A stretch of DNA of 64,000 bases from Chamaelirium japonicum (taxonomy: Eukaryota > Streptophyta > Magnoliopsida > Liliales > Melanthiaceae), in assembly GCA_947650365.1 (NCBI GenBank), contig CANTAL010000021.1, positions 992,001 through 1,056,000 on the forward strand, written 5' to 3'. The translations under genes and the position numbers were made by a program. The notes below the pieces were generated by a model, which made no database searches, had not been told where the DNA came from, and was given only the letters and a program-made list of their open reading frames with translations. Positions within the stretch are counted from its first letter, which is position 1; every line of letters begins with the position of its first letter. Positions 35,870 through 45,541 of this stretch are shown here, piece after piece.

Positions 35870-36509
35870 TGTGGGTGCAAATTTTGGCAAGAAGTCTACA
35901 AACAGCGGGACCCACCGGCCCTGCCTGGTGGGCCCCCAGAAGACAACAGCAGGACCCACTGGCCATGCCTGGTGGGCTCCAGAAGACAACAGCAGGACCC
36001 ACCGGCCCTGCCTGGTGGGCCCCCTAAAACGGCAGCGGAGCCCGCCAGCTTTACCTGGAGGATCCCCAGATGCTGCAGCAGAAACCGCCATTTACCATCA
36101 GAGACTCCTATAAATAGCAGAGCCTTCGAGTGTAAATGGATCCGAGATCAGTGCCATCACTTGATTTCTATTTTCAGAAACCAGAGCTCTGGGTTCTAAC
36201 TTTCCAACCTTCAACCCTTCTCGATCTTCTTTTATTTTACGAAAGAGATCAGAGAGTTTTCAGTGACTCTCGGCCTGTCGAGGTCACTTTGAGAAAAGAG
36301 TTAGTGAATTGGGGTTGATCCCTATAGCACGGAGACTTAGGCTTCGGCTGAACTCCGAGATCACATCTCGTGTCAACATTCTCTCTGTTTGCATATCAAA
36401 AGGCTTCAACTTCAATCAACAGATCGACCAACGATCTCCGACGTCAACTTCGACTTCAATTGACTGGTGAGGCGAGGTCTTCGGGTCGGCACGAAGATTT
36501 TCCCCCACA
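35870..36509 (+). repeat. G1 3' LTR (640 bp)
   Basis: Begins TGTGGGTGCAAATTTT and ends CCCCCACA, with the terminal inverted repeat TGTGGG/CCCACA. It holds three full 43-bp U3 units plus the degenerate one (35907-36078) and TATAAATA at 36109-36116. It is one 43-bp unit shorter than the 5' LTR and otherwise nearly identical. Confidence 0.95.
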
Positions 36510-36514
36510 AATTG
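36510..36514. other. target-site duplication, right copy of G1 (AATTG)
   Basis: Pairs with AACTG at 22429-22433, with one transition. The sequence resumes as GAGCAGGGCTTCTTCTC, the normal continuation of a reverse-oriented unit of the surrounding repeat family. Confidence 0.85.
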
Positions 36515-39277
36515 GAGCAGGGCTTCTTCTCTCTTCTCTCTTATTTATCTTCATTAAAATTATTTAATAATTTAAAAAATTTATAAATTAAGTTTTTAGT
36601 AAAATAATTTATTTAAATAAATAAATTTTTTGCTTTAAAAATAATTAATATTTTTTTAAAAAAAAAATTAAAACATTACAACTGTTATGAGATCGTTCGA
36701 TCAGATGGCTATCTACCATCGGATCTCTCCTATGGATTAGGATTTTCCATAGATTGCTTAGGCCCTAAGTAAGATTATCCTATAAATAATATACGACCCT
36801 TTTAGGGTGGGGCACGTTTGACGACTCTCTCTTTCTCCCATCTCACAATTCATTATCAGCACGAACATGTCGAGCCCCATAGAATCTAATTAAATAAATA
36901 TTTAATTGATTACATAACTTTTTCTCTCTTCTCTCTTCGACATGTTCGTACTGATTACGTGTTATGAGATAGGAGAAAGAGAGAGCCGTCAAACGTGCCC
37001 CACCCTAAAGGGGTCCTATATTCTTTAAAAAAATAAGAAGAGAACGAAGAGATAAACAAAGAAATAAGAACTCCTACTCTAATCCATTGGCCATGGGTAT
37101 AAGTATGAAGTAAGAAGGAAGCTAAATTCCAAAACTCCACTTCTCAATATTTATACGATCCATCAGGTCTCTACTATCTCTTTATTTATTATACTTATTT
37201 AATCTCATAATACGTTATCAGCACAAACATATCAAGCCCAGCCGACCAGTCACAAGAAAACGGAGAGAGAAATAAAAACAGAAGAAAAAGAAGAATAGAG
37301 AAGAGAATGGAGAGATAAACGAAGAAAAAAAAAGATAAGAAGTCCTGCTCCAGTCCATTGGCCACGAGTAGAGGTGTGAAGTAAGAAAGAATATAAATTC
37401 CAAAACTCCACTTCTGTCTTTGTTTCTTTCTCCGTTTTCTTATGACTGATTAGCTCGGCTCGACATGTTCGTGCTGATAACGTGTTGTGAGATGGGAGAA
37501 AGAGAGAGCTATCAAATATACCTCATCCTAAAGGGGTCGTATAAAAATTAAGAAGTAGAGTTTTGGAATTTATATTCCTTCTTACTTCACACCTATACCC
37601 GTGGCCAATGTACTGGAGAGGCCACAGGTATATTATTTATTGGGTAAGATTACTTAGGGCCTAAGCAATCTACGGTAAACCCTAATCCATGGGACATTAC
37701 TTAGGGCAAAAGCAAGACTTCTTCTCGCTTCTCTCCTTGTTTATCTCACTGTTCTTTTCTCTCTTTCTCCCATCTCACAACATGTTATCAGTACGAACAT
37801 ATCGAGCCCAGCTAACCAGTCGTAAGAAAACGAAGAGAGAAGAGAAGACAAAAGAGAGAGAAGAAGAGAGAAGAGAATGAAAAGATTTAATTATATTATT
37901 GAGAACTGGAGTTTTGGAATTTAGATTCCTTCTTACTTCACACCTATACCCGTGGCGAATGTACTGCAGCAGAACTTCTTCTCTCTTCTCTCTTCGCTTG
38001 TCTCTCTGTTCTCTTCTCTCTTCTTCTCTCTCTTCTATCTTTGTTTCTCTCTCTGTTTTTTTGTGACTAGTCGGTTGGGCTCGATATGTTTGTGCTGAAT
38101 GGGAGAGATTATTTAACTAATATTATTTTTAGTCCTGCTCCATATTTAATCTCTCTTCTTCTATCTCTTCTGTGGAGATTTGGAATTGAGATTCCTTTTT
38201 ACTTCACATATATACCCGTGGCCAAAGGACTGGAGCAGGACTTCTACTCTTTTCTCTCTTTATTTTATCTCTTTTTTATCTTCTCTCTTCTTCTTTCTCT
38301 TCTATGGAGTTTCGGAATTTAGATTTCTTCTTACTTTACATCAATACACATGGCCAATGAACTAAAGCAGGACTTCTTTTCTCTTCTCTCTTTATTTATC
38401 TATCCGTTCTCTTCTCTCTTATTCCCTCTCTTCTGTCTTCATTTCTCTTTCTATTTTCTTGTGACTGATCGGTTGGGCTCGATATGTTCGTACTGATAAC
38501 GTGTTATGAGATGGGAGAAAGAAAGAGTCGTCAAACGTGCTCCACCCTAAAGGGATAATATATTATTTATAGGGTAAGCTTACTTAGGGCCTAAGTAATC
38601 TATGGGAAACCTTAATCTATGTGAGAGATCCGACGGTGGACAACCATCCTTTTTACTTCACACCTATACCCGTAGCGAATATACTGGAGATAAACTTCTT
38701 CTCTCTTCTCTCTTCTTCTTTTTCTAATTATCAGATAGCTGTCCACCATCGGATCTCTCTTATGAATTAGGGTTTTGCATAGATTGCTTAGGCCCTAAGT
38801 AAGAAGAAGTCATGCTTTAGTCCATTGGCCACGAGTATAGGAGTGAAGTAAGAAGGAATCTAAATTCAAAAACTCCACTTCTCAATAGTATCATCTCAAC
38901 GTTTTTATGATTATCATATTAATGATACTATAATTTTTTAAATTAAATTAAAATTTTATTTTATTATTAAATAATTTAATTAATTTAATAATTAAGTTTT
39001 TAGTAAACTAATTAATTTATTTAATTATTTAATTATCTAATTATTTAATTAATTTATTATTTAATTAATTTATTATTATTTTATTATTAAATAATTAAAT
39101 TAGGTAACTATTTAATTATTTAAATTATTAAATAAAGAAATAATAATTTAATTATATAATTAATTTATTAATTTATTTTATTAGTTATTTCATTAATTAT
39201 TATTTTATTTTTAAATAATTAAATAATAGTCAATTATTTAAACGGAGTGGGAGAACGTAGAGATAAGTAATAGTGCC
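36515..39277. repeat. continuation of the GA/TC-rich and AT-rich repeat domain
   Basis: Same family as 1-22428. Forward TATCAGCACG blocks are near 36855, 37215 and 37790, and reverse copies near 36950, 37475, 38085 and 38490. Telo-box TAAACCCTAATCC occurs at about 37677. AT-rich stretches occupy about 36545-36680 and 38900-39240. Open frames here are low-complexity. The stretch was contiguous with the left domain before G1 inserted. Confidence 0.8.
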
Positions 39278-40020
39278 TGTGGGTACAAATTTTGGCAAAA
39301 AGCCCTAGAGACTGCGGGACCCACCAGCCCTGCTTAGGGGGCCCACGAAGACCGTCGCGAGACCCACCAGCCCTGCCTGGTGGGTCCACAGAGACTACCG
39401 CGGGACCCACCAGCCCTGCTTGGGGGGTCCACAGAGACTACCGTGGGACCCACCAGCCCTGCCTGGGGGGTCCACGCAGACTGTCGCGGGACCCACCAGC
39501 CCTGCCTGGGGGGTCCACAGAGACCGCCGCGGGACCCGCCAGCCCTGCCTGGGAAATCCCCGGATACAAAGGGAAAAACCGCCATTTGCCCTTGATTTCC
39601 TCCCAGAGTTTTTCTATAAATAGCAGGACCTTCAAATGTAAAAAAATCCAGAACCAAACTCTGAGAACTGATTTCCAGAAACCAGAACCCAGAGCCTTGA
39701 CTTCGATATTCCTTTACTTTCAATCTCCTTTTCAAAGAGATCAGTAATACTCGGCCAGTCGAGGTCACTTCTAGTGGAGAGTTAGTGAATTCGGGTTGCT
39801 CCCTATAGCACGGAGACGTAGGCTTTGGCTGAACTTTGAGCTCACACCTTGTGTCAATCTTCTTACTGTTTGCATATCAAAAATCCCAACTCAAAGTCAC
39901 CAAGACATCAACCTTCGGACCTACCTTCCATTTAGTAGATCGATCAAAGATCTTCGACTTGACTTCGATTGACTGGTGGCGTGGAGTCTTCGGATCGGCA
40001 CGAAGATTTTCCACCCCACA
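39278..40020 (+). repeat. G3 5' LTR (743 bp)
   Basis: TGTGGG start and CCCACA end as in G1 and G2. Six 43-bp U3 units lie at 39316-39573, with the variant half CCTGGGGGGTCCAC, so its hairpin arm is less perfect than in G2. TATAAATAGCAGG is at about 39614. The motif TCCCTATAGCACGGAGACGT shared with the other LTRs is present. Confidence 0.88.
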
Positions 40021-40189
40021 GTTTGGCACTGTCTGTGGGATTCATTCGAAAAGCCAAGTTCGCTCTACATCAAATATCAGATCGGTTGAGCAGACAACTG
40101 GTCTAGATAGTCAAACTTCCCAGCCCTTCAGTTGAGCAAACAATCGTTAAGACACCAGCACTCTTGTTGCATCCTTCGCTCTCTAAAAG

Positions 40190-41618
40190 GTGAGGACGAA
40201 GCATCAGGAACATCCAGAGGGAAGTAACACACGTCAAGCTCATCCAGAGACTCGTCCAATGAGTCAATGGCTTAACTTCGGGCAGTACCTTGCTATCCCC
40301 AAAATGGGGGTTCGATCAGGGAGCAGAAGATCGATCGATTGACCAATCGCTCCACCTCTCCGACAGTCGATAGGGCAAACTGCCCTTGCTCCTGCTGAAA
40401 ACCCACCATCTACCTACCAAATCTCAGCGATCGACTTTCAGCTGTTACAATTGGCTAAGCAAAATACCACCCTCACAGCTGAAAGGGATGCCCTCAAGAA
40501 GGTAGCCTCCGAAGCCAGAATTGCTCTCCCCATCCCTTTATTCGACGAGAGAGTTGATCCGCCACGGCAATCGATTAACTCTAAACCACGAAGGTCAATG
40601 GGCACCACCACCCATAAGAGGATTCATCACAACCCAACCCCCTCTGTGGCTCCATGGAAGCAGAGTGTCTGGGATCGTATCGATGATGAGTCCTCTCAAT
40701 CATCTTCAGGTGACAATTGTGTCAGGTAGACACAGTCGAATCCCAACTTGTAAGGGAGACACCAGATGAAAGGAGCGCCCTCAAAAGGCAGAACTTCTTC
40801 ATCCTTCCCACTCCAACATAAAGTTGGAATGGATCTTCGTCACCAACTCTATCTCGCAACCACTCAAAGGCCTGGACAAGACCTCTCGATCTTACCTCTT
40901 GATCTACATCCAGGTCGGGGGCATGGTCACAGAGAAGGATACTTTTTCGCTGGACCTCTCCACCGAAGTTTGTTTCAATTGTCCTTTCCGAGGGGATGGA
41001 GAACTCCTACTCTCCCCAAATTCAATTGCCTCAAAGGGGATCCTACCCTTCATATTCTAGCATTCAAGCAAGCTCTAACGTCACATGAAGAAGAGAACAA
41101 TGTGCTTTGCTGAACCTTCACTGGAAGCCTCGATGTGCCATCTCTCGATTGGTACCATGACCTTTGGGCTAGGTCCATCACCCAGTTCGGAGTATTGGCA
41201 AACCACTTCGTGCAACACTATCAACTCAACTTGAAGCCTGAGAAGAAGCTTGATTCCCACTACCGACTGAGGATGGGAACAGATGAAAGTCTTCGTAGTT
41301 TCACATGAAGATTTCGCAATGAGCACGCCGCTCTCTCACGACGGTATCTGGATGATGAGGCTATCATGTTAGCCTTCCAAAATGCCCCCCAGTTCGATCT
41401 GCATATCTATAATGATTTCATCCGCAATCCTTCCTTTCTTGGGTTCGATGTTTGATCGAATTCAGAGGTAGATCGAAGTCGAAGATGATCAGGTTGCCCT
41501 AAAGGGATGAGAAACAAAATGACAACCTGTCGAGAGGGAAGCCCCAAAGTATACCGCCAAAGCGCACAATGCAGAGGCAGTACCCCCCTACACCCAAGCG
41601 ACCGAGAAATGACGGATG
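40190..41618 (+). pseudogene. G3 gag remnant
   Basis: Aligns along its length with G2 gag, but the start ATG has become AAG (AAAAGGTGAGGACG). In-frame or shifted stops occur at several points, for example TAG at about 40728, TGA at about 41111 and TGA for CGA at about 41306, and there are small indels. Recognisable pieces are LAKQNTTLTAERDALKKVAS, PWKQSVWDRIDDESSQSSSG and FNCLKGDPTLHILAFKQAL. It ends just after the KRPRN-like basic stretch, where the Copia element begins. No product is expected. Confidence 0.85.
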
Positions 41619-42081
41619 TGTTGTAGCTCGTGTGTCCTTAGCGTGTAATTTCTGTATTAATATTAATAAAGATGACTTTGGTTATTGCTTTAATTAGAAT
41701 ACTACTCTGGTGTATGATAATACTCATATAATAAAAGGACCCTAGGGAACACAGTAGGCCACTGAGGCGCATGGAGGATCCATGCTTGGGAGACCTAGTG
41801 GACCAGTTCTGTGTAGACCTAGAACTAGTTCACAGCTTAGGTGATGCCGGTCGCTTTATCGAGAACAAGCTGTTGGCAGGTAGAGGATGTGGTGAAGTCT
41901 CCACCACGGGAAAGTAGGATTCCCATTCACTTGACCAAGCACGATGATCGTGTTGAACAGGAACCAAGACGGTGCACAGTTCAGTGATTCAGACACTGGT
42001 GCAGAAACCGTCTTACTACTATAGATAATCCGTCCTTAACCCTGAGGGACCATGTACACTGGGCCAACCAGTTGTGTGGTG
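41619..42081 (+). repeat. C1 5' LTR, left part
   Basis: Starts TGTTGTAGCTCGTGTGTCC and aligns with the 3' LTR from 63038, with about 26 differences in 463 bp by my count, nearly all transitions. It stops at GTGTGGTG, where G2 is inserted. The 3' LTR shows the uninterrupted sequence (TTGTGTGGTGCTTTGATG at about 63491). Confidence 0.93.
42077..42081. other. target-site duplication of G2, left copy (TGGTG)
   Basis: TGGTG is repeated exactly at 55611-55615 on the far side of G2. The undisturbed site in the C1 3' LTR has a single TGGTG. This proves G2 entered the Copia LTR by integrase-mediated insertion with a 5-bp stagger. Confidence 0.95.
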
Positions 42082-42120
42082 TGTGGGTGGAAATTTTGGC
42101 GGAAGTTTACCAACTACCAC

Positions 42121-42464
42121 GGGACCCACCGGCCCTGCCTGGTGGGCCCACGAGGACTACCACGGGACCCATCGGCCCTGCCTGGTGGGCCCACGAGGAC
42201 TACCACGGGACCCACCAGCCCTGCCTGGTGGGCCCCCGAGTACCACAGCAGGACCAACCGGCCCTGCCTGGTGGGCCCTCGAAGACAACAGCGGGACCCA
42301 CCAGCCCTGCCTGGTGGGCCCCCGAGGACAGCAGTGGGACCCACCAGCCCTGCCTGGTGGGCCCCCGAGGACAACAGCAGGACCCACCAGCCCTGCCTGG
42401 TGGGCTCCGAAAGACAACAGTAGGACCCGCCAGTCTTACCTGGAGGATCCCCAGATACGACAGC
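42121..42464 (+). repeat. 43-bp hairpin-forming U3 repeats of G2 (8 units)
   Basis: Seven good units and one degenerate unit of 43 bp, phase-locked, each with GGACCCACC and GGTGGGCCC arms around CCCTGCC. Linkers differ in blocks (CACGAGGACTACCAC twice, then CGAGTACCACAGC, CGAAGACAACAGC and so on), so the array grew by duplication of pairs. The same eight units are in the 3' LTR at 54810-55153. Confidence 0.88.
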
Positions 42465-42504
42465 AGAAACCGCTGTTTTCCCCAGAATCCCTCTCAGGGA
42501 ATCC

Positions 42505-42512
42505 TATAAATA
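42505..42512 (+). promoter_or_regulatory. LTR TATA box, G2 5' LTR
   Basis: TATAAATAGCAGAGCC follows the U3 repeats by 40 bp, the same arrangement as in G1. It is the likely promoter of the genomic RNA. Confidence 0.75.
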
Positions 42513-42924
42513 GCAGAGCCTTCGAATGTAAAAGGATCAAAAAATTCTGATTTTCACTCTGAGATCTGACTTTCAGAACCAGAGCTCTGGGATTTCTGAC
42601 TTCCCATATTCCACCTCTCTTTGATCTTCTTTTCTCTTTCGAAGAGATCAGAGTGTTCCCAGTGATACTCGACCTGTCGAGATCACTTCTACATAAGTGT
42701 TAGTGAATTCGGGTTGCTCCCTATAGCACGGAGACGTAGGCTTCGGCTGAACTCCGAGATCACATCTCGTGTCACAATCTCTCTGATTGCATTCCTCTGT
42801 TTACATATCAAAAGCAACAACTTCAATCAATAGATCGATCAACGATCTTCGATATCAACTTCGACTCCAATTGACTGGTACTGTGAAAGTCTTCGGGTCG
42901 GCACGAAGATTTTCCCCCACAGTT

Positions 42925-42942
42925 TGGCACCGTCTGTGGGAT
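42925..42942 (+). other. primer-binding site of G2
   Basis: TGGCACCGTC, three nt after the LTR. It equals the G1 site except for A in place of G at the CpG of GGCGCC. That single change weakens the tRNA-Asp match. Confidence 0.7.
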
Positions 42943-43066
42943 TCGAGCGAGAAGCCGTGTCCTCTCAACTTCGACTACCAGATCAATAGCCAAACTTCCT
43001 CGCCCCCTCTGTTGATCAGACAACTGATCGGACATCGGCAATCTCGTTGTACCCATCGCACTCTGA

Positions 43067-44773
43067 ATGGCGAGAACCAAACACCAGGGTCAACAAGAAG
43101 GAAGTAACACTCAACAACAAGCTCGTCCTGAAACTCGATCAATGAGTCAAAGGCTCAACTTCGGACAGCCCCTTGCTGTCCCCGAGATGGGGGTTCGTTC
43201 AAGGAGCGGAAGATCCGTCGATCGACCGATCATCCACCCCGCTCGACAGTCAATTGGGCAAACAGCCCCCACTCCCGCTGAAGATCCTCCATCGACTTAC
43301 CAGATCTCTGCAATCGACTTCCAACTGCTCCAATTGGCGAAGCAAAACGCCACCCTCACCGCTGAGAGGGATGCTCTGAAAAAGGCAGCATCCGAAGCTG
43401 GAATTGCTATTCCGATCCCCTCCACAAGTGAGAGGGTTGATCTTCCTCGACATTCAATTCACTCCGAACAACGGAGGTCAATGGGCACTACTGCCCTCGA
43501 GAGGATTCGACGCGACCCAACTCCCTCTGCTGCTCCTTGGAAGCAGAGTGTTTGGGATCGCCTTGATGACGAATCTTCCCAATCGTCTTCCGGCCGCAAC
43601 TGCGACAAGAAGGCACCATCAAATCTCAATGCACCAAGGAGGCACCAAATGAAAGGCGCTCCTTCAAGAAGCCGAGTTTCCCCATCCATTCCACTTCAAC
43701 GCGGACTTGGATCGGACCTTCGACACCGACTTCAACCGGCAAATACTTCAATGCCTGAGCAAGACCTTGCGATCTTACCTCTTGACCCACCTCTAGGTCG
43801 AGGGCATGGTCGTAGGGATGGCTATTCCTCTGCCGGGCCTCTACATCGGAGTCTCTTCGAGACAACATTTCCAAGGGGATGGAGAACTCCTATCCTCCCC
43901 AAATTCAACTGCATCAGAGGAGATCCAACTCTCCATATACTTGCCTTCAAGCAAGCTCTAACACCGCACGAAGAAGAAAACAACGTGCTCTGCCGCACCT
44001 TCGCAGGAAGTCTCGATGAGCCTTCGCTCGACTGGTATCACAATCTTCGAGCTGGGTCCATCACCCAGTTTGATGTTTTGGCTAAACTCTTTGTGCAGCA
44101 TTATCAGCTCAATCTTAAGCCCGAGAAGAAGCTCGACTCTCTCTATCGGCTAAGGATGGGTGCTGATGAGACTCTCCGAAGTTTCACTAGGAGGTTTCGC
44201 AACGAACATGCTGCCCTCTCTGGGAGACATCTGGATGATGAAGCCATCATGTTGGCTTTCCAGAATGCTCTCCGCTTCGATCTACACATCTACAACGACT
44301 TCATCCGCAATCCCCCTCCTTCTCTGGGAGCTATGTTCGATCGAATCCAGAGAGAGATCGAGGTCGAAGATGATCAAGTCGCTCGGAAAGGACGAGAAAC
44401 AAAGCGAAGACCTGCAGAGAGAGAAGCTCCCAAGTACGCTGCCAAAGCTCACAACGCTGAGGCAGCAGCCCCTCCGGCCAACAAACGATCAAAGAATGAA
44501 GGGCGTCGATCTCCAACGAAGACCACTTTCACTGAGTGGAATTTACCAGTCGAACAAATACTCGACCGTATTCAACACGACGAGTATCTTCGGAGGCCCA
44601 ATCCTCTTCAGCCAAATTCCAAATTCACAGCAGACAAAACAGTCTACTGCGAATTCCATCGAAGTCACGGCCACTCTACTGACCGATGCTATCGGTTGAA
44701 GTTCCATCTTGAAGACTTACTGCGAGAGGGCCACCTTCAAGAATTCGTCAACAATGGGCACGATCAACGTTGA
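43067..44773 (+). CDS. gag: G2 Gag polyprotein
   Basis: Open frame of 568 residues from the ATG of MARTKHQGQQ, 146 bp after the LTR. Features by residue: basic/Gln-rich start (1-35), coiled-coil-like segment (85-112), Ser-rich acidic patch DRLDDESSQSSSG (165-177), retrotransposon Gag domain (about 278-405) and a zinc knuckle C-x2-H-x4-H-x4-C at 528-541, where the second Cys of the standard CCHC is His. The TGA at 44771-44773 (CGT TGA ACC) stands where G1 has CAA, and the frame continues straight into protease. I therefore regard the stop as a mutation. Gag packages the RNA into cytoplasmic particles. Confidence 0.92.
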   Translation: MARTKHQGQQEGSNTQQQARPETRSMSQRLNFGQPLAVPEMGVRSRSGRSVDRPIIHPARQSIGQTAPTPAEDPPSTYQISAIDFQLLQLAKQNATLTAERDALKKAASEAGIAIPIPSTSERVDLPRHSIHSEQRRSMGTTALERIRRDPTPSAAPWKQSVWDRLDDESSQSSSGRNCDKKAPSNLNAPRRHQMKGAPSRSRVSPSIPLQRGLGSDLRHRLQPANTSMPEQDLAILPLDPPLGRGHGRRDGYSSAGPLHRSLFETTFPRGWRTPILPKFNCIRGDPTLHILAFKQALTPHEEENNVLCRTFAGSLDEPSLDWYHNLRAGSITQFDVLAKLFVQHYQLNLKPEKKLDSLYRLRMGADETLRSFTRRFRNEHAALSGRHLDDEAIMLAFQNALRFDLHIYNDFIRNPPPSLGAMFDRIQREIEVEDDQVARKGRETKRRPAEREAPKYAAKAHNAEAAAPPANKRSKNEGRRSPTKTTFTEWNLPVEQILDRIQHDEYLRRPNPLQPNSKFTADKTVYCEFHRSHGHSTDRCYRLKFHLEDLLREGHLQEFVNNGHDQR

Positions 44774-45535
44774 ACCTCTGCCAAGGGGAAAGAAGTGTGT
44801 TGGATATATCAAATCTCCTCTGACAGGCAACCTATCTCTGTGAATGCCAATGTCTTTGGTATTCATGGAACATTGCACAATCAAAGTCTGACTGGGAAAG
44901 AGGTGGATCGACAAGTTCGACGCATCTTCCACATTCGTTCTACTGCGAGCAAAGAAGATACCTGGATCGAGAAACCCATCGAAGGTCTTGCTTGGCCATC
45001 CATCGTCTTCAACGACATCGATCTTCAAGGAGTTCATACTCCACATCGAGACCCCCTGGTTTTGAAACTCATCATCGACGGAAGCACCGTCAATCGAATC
45101 CTCATCGACACCGGGAGTTCTATCGACATTATGTTCTCGGACTGCTTCAAACGTCTGGGACATAAGTATCAAAGTCTTGACGTCGTCCCGACCGTGATCA
45201 CTGGATTCAATGGCGAACAAAGCATCACGGTGGGCGAATCAAGGTTCACCCTGGACCTCAGCCGAGAGACTCGAGTCTCGGTGAGGTTCGCCATTGTTGA
45301 AGGGATCTCCAGTTACAACGCCATCCTTGGAAGACCTTTCCTTCACCAGATCAATGCCATCTCCTCCTCTTACCACCAACTACTCAAGTTTGCAACTGGA
45401 GAAGGCATTGTCTGTATTCGAGGTGATCAACAATCTGGAAGGTCTTGTGAGGCTGCTGCGGCTAAGACAGATCGAAAGATCAACATTGCTCCTCCAAAAC
45501 GGCCACGAGAAGAAGTTGGTCCCTCTTCCAAATAG
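44774..45535 (+). CDS. G2 aspartic protease region
   Basis: Continues the gag frame after the TGA at 44771. The catalytic IDTGSS has its D codon at 45107-45109, and the later ILGRPFLHQINAISS stretch is retropepsin-like. The tail is basic and proline-rich (KRPREEVGPSSK). It ends with TAG at 45533-45535. About 94% of codons are visibly shared with G1. It is translated only as part of Gag-Pro, which the upstream TGA would now block. Confidence 0.87.
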   Translation, partial: TSAKGKEVCWIYQISSDRQPISVNANVFGIHGTLHNQSLTGKEVDRQVRRIFHIRSTASKEDTWIEKPIEGLAWPSIVFNDIDLQGVHTPHRDPLVLKLIIDGSTVNRILIDTGSSIDIMFSDCFKRLGHKYQSLDVVPTVITGFNGEQSITVGESRFTLDLSRETRVSVRFAIVEGISSYNAILGRPFLHQINAISSSYHQLLKFATGEGIVCIRGDQQSGRSCEAAAAKTDRKINIAPPKRPREEVGPSSK

Positions 45536-45541
45536 CAATCA
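45533..45541 (+). promoter_or_regulatory. putative stop-codon readthrough signal UAG-CAA-UCA (G2)
   Basis: TAG CAA TCA, preceded by TCC AAA. This fits the UAG-CAR-YYA readthrough context. Both this copy and G1 keep the UAG and its downstream hexamer, and pol is in the same frame. Loss-of-function stops elsewhere in the elements are not shared between copies, which sets this one apart. Confidence 0.6.

Larger units (their letters stand above)
22434..36509 (+). mobile_element. G1: complete Tat-lineage Ty3/gypsy LTR retrotransposon with antisense gene
   Basis: A 14.1-kb element with 5' LTR, PBS, gag-protease-RT-RNase H-second RNase H-integrase on the plus strand, a three-exon gene on the minus strand, a satellite array, a polypurine tract and a 3' LTR. 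Order RT-RNH-aRNH-INT, the tRNA-Asp-like PBS and an extra antisense ORF place it in the Tat lineage. The two LTRs differ, by my hand alignment, at about 11 of 640 sites plus one 43-bp repeat unit. Coding damage: stops at 23461 and 25042, two 1-bp deletions in pol, a 4-bp insertion and a stop in the antisense gene. It is therefore not autonomous. Confidence 0.95.
39278..41618 (+). mobile_element. G3: 5' end of an older gypsy element of the same family, interrupted
   Basis: Starts with a 743-bp LTR (TGTGGGTACAAATTTT to CCACCCCACA), a PBS remnant (TTTGGCACTGTCTGTGGG at 40023) and a gag that aligns with G1 and G2. At 41618 the gag is cut by the Copia LTR. The rest of G3 must lie to the right of the window. 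It shares 43-bp U3 repeats with G1 and G2 but is more diverged and more decayed, so it is the oldest of the three. Confidence 0.88.
42082..42921 (+). repeat. G2 5' LTR (840 bp)
   Basis: TGTGGG start, CCCACA end. U3 repeats 42121-42464, TATAAATA at 42505-42512, then an R/U5 region with CTATAGCACGGAGACGTAGG. It differs from the 3' LTR at about ten sites, including G for C in TGTGGGTGG and ACC(A)ACC in the fourth U3 unit. Confidence 0.96.

Noticed and set aside
36515-39277. A separate repeat family to the right of G1
   Set aside because: Joining the two sides of G1 at AACTG/AATTG restores a standard unit. It is the same domain as the left side, cut by the insertion.
44765-44780. Second readthrough stop (TGA after gag) in G2
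   Set aside because: Context CGT TGA ACC is not a known leaky context, and G1 has a sense codon at the same place. Best explained as a private mutation.
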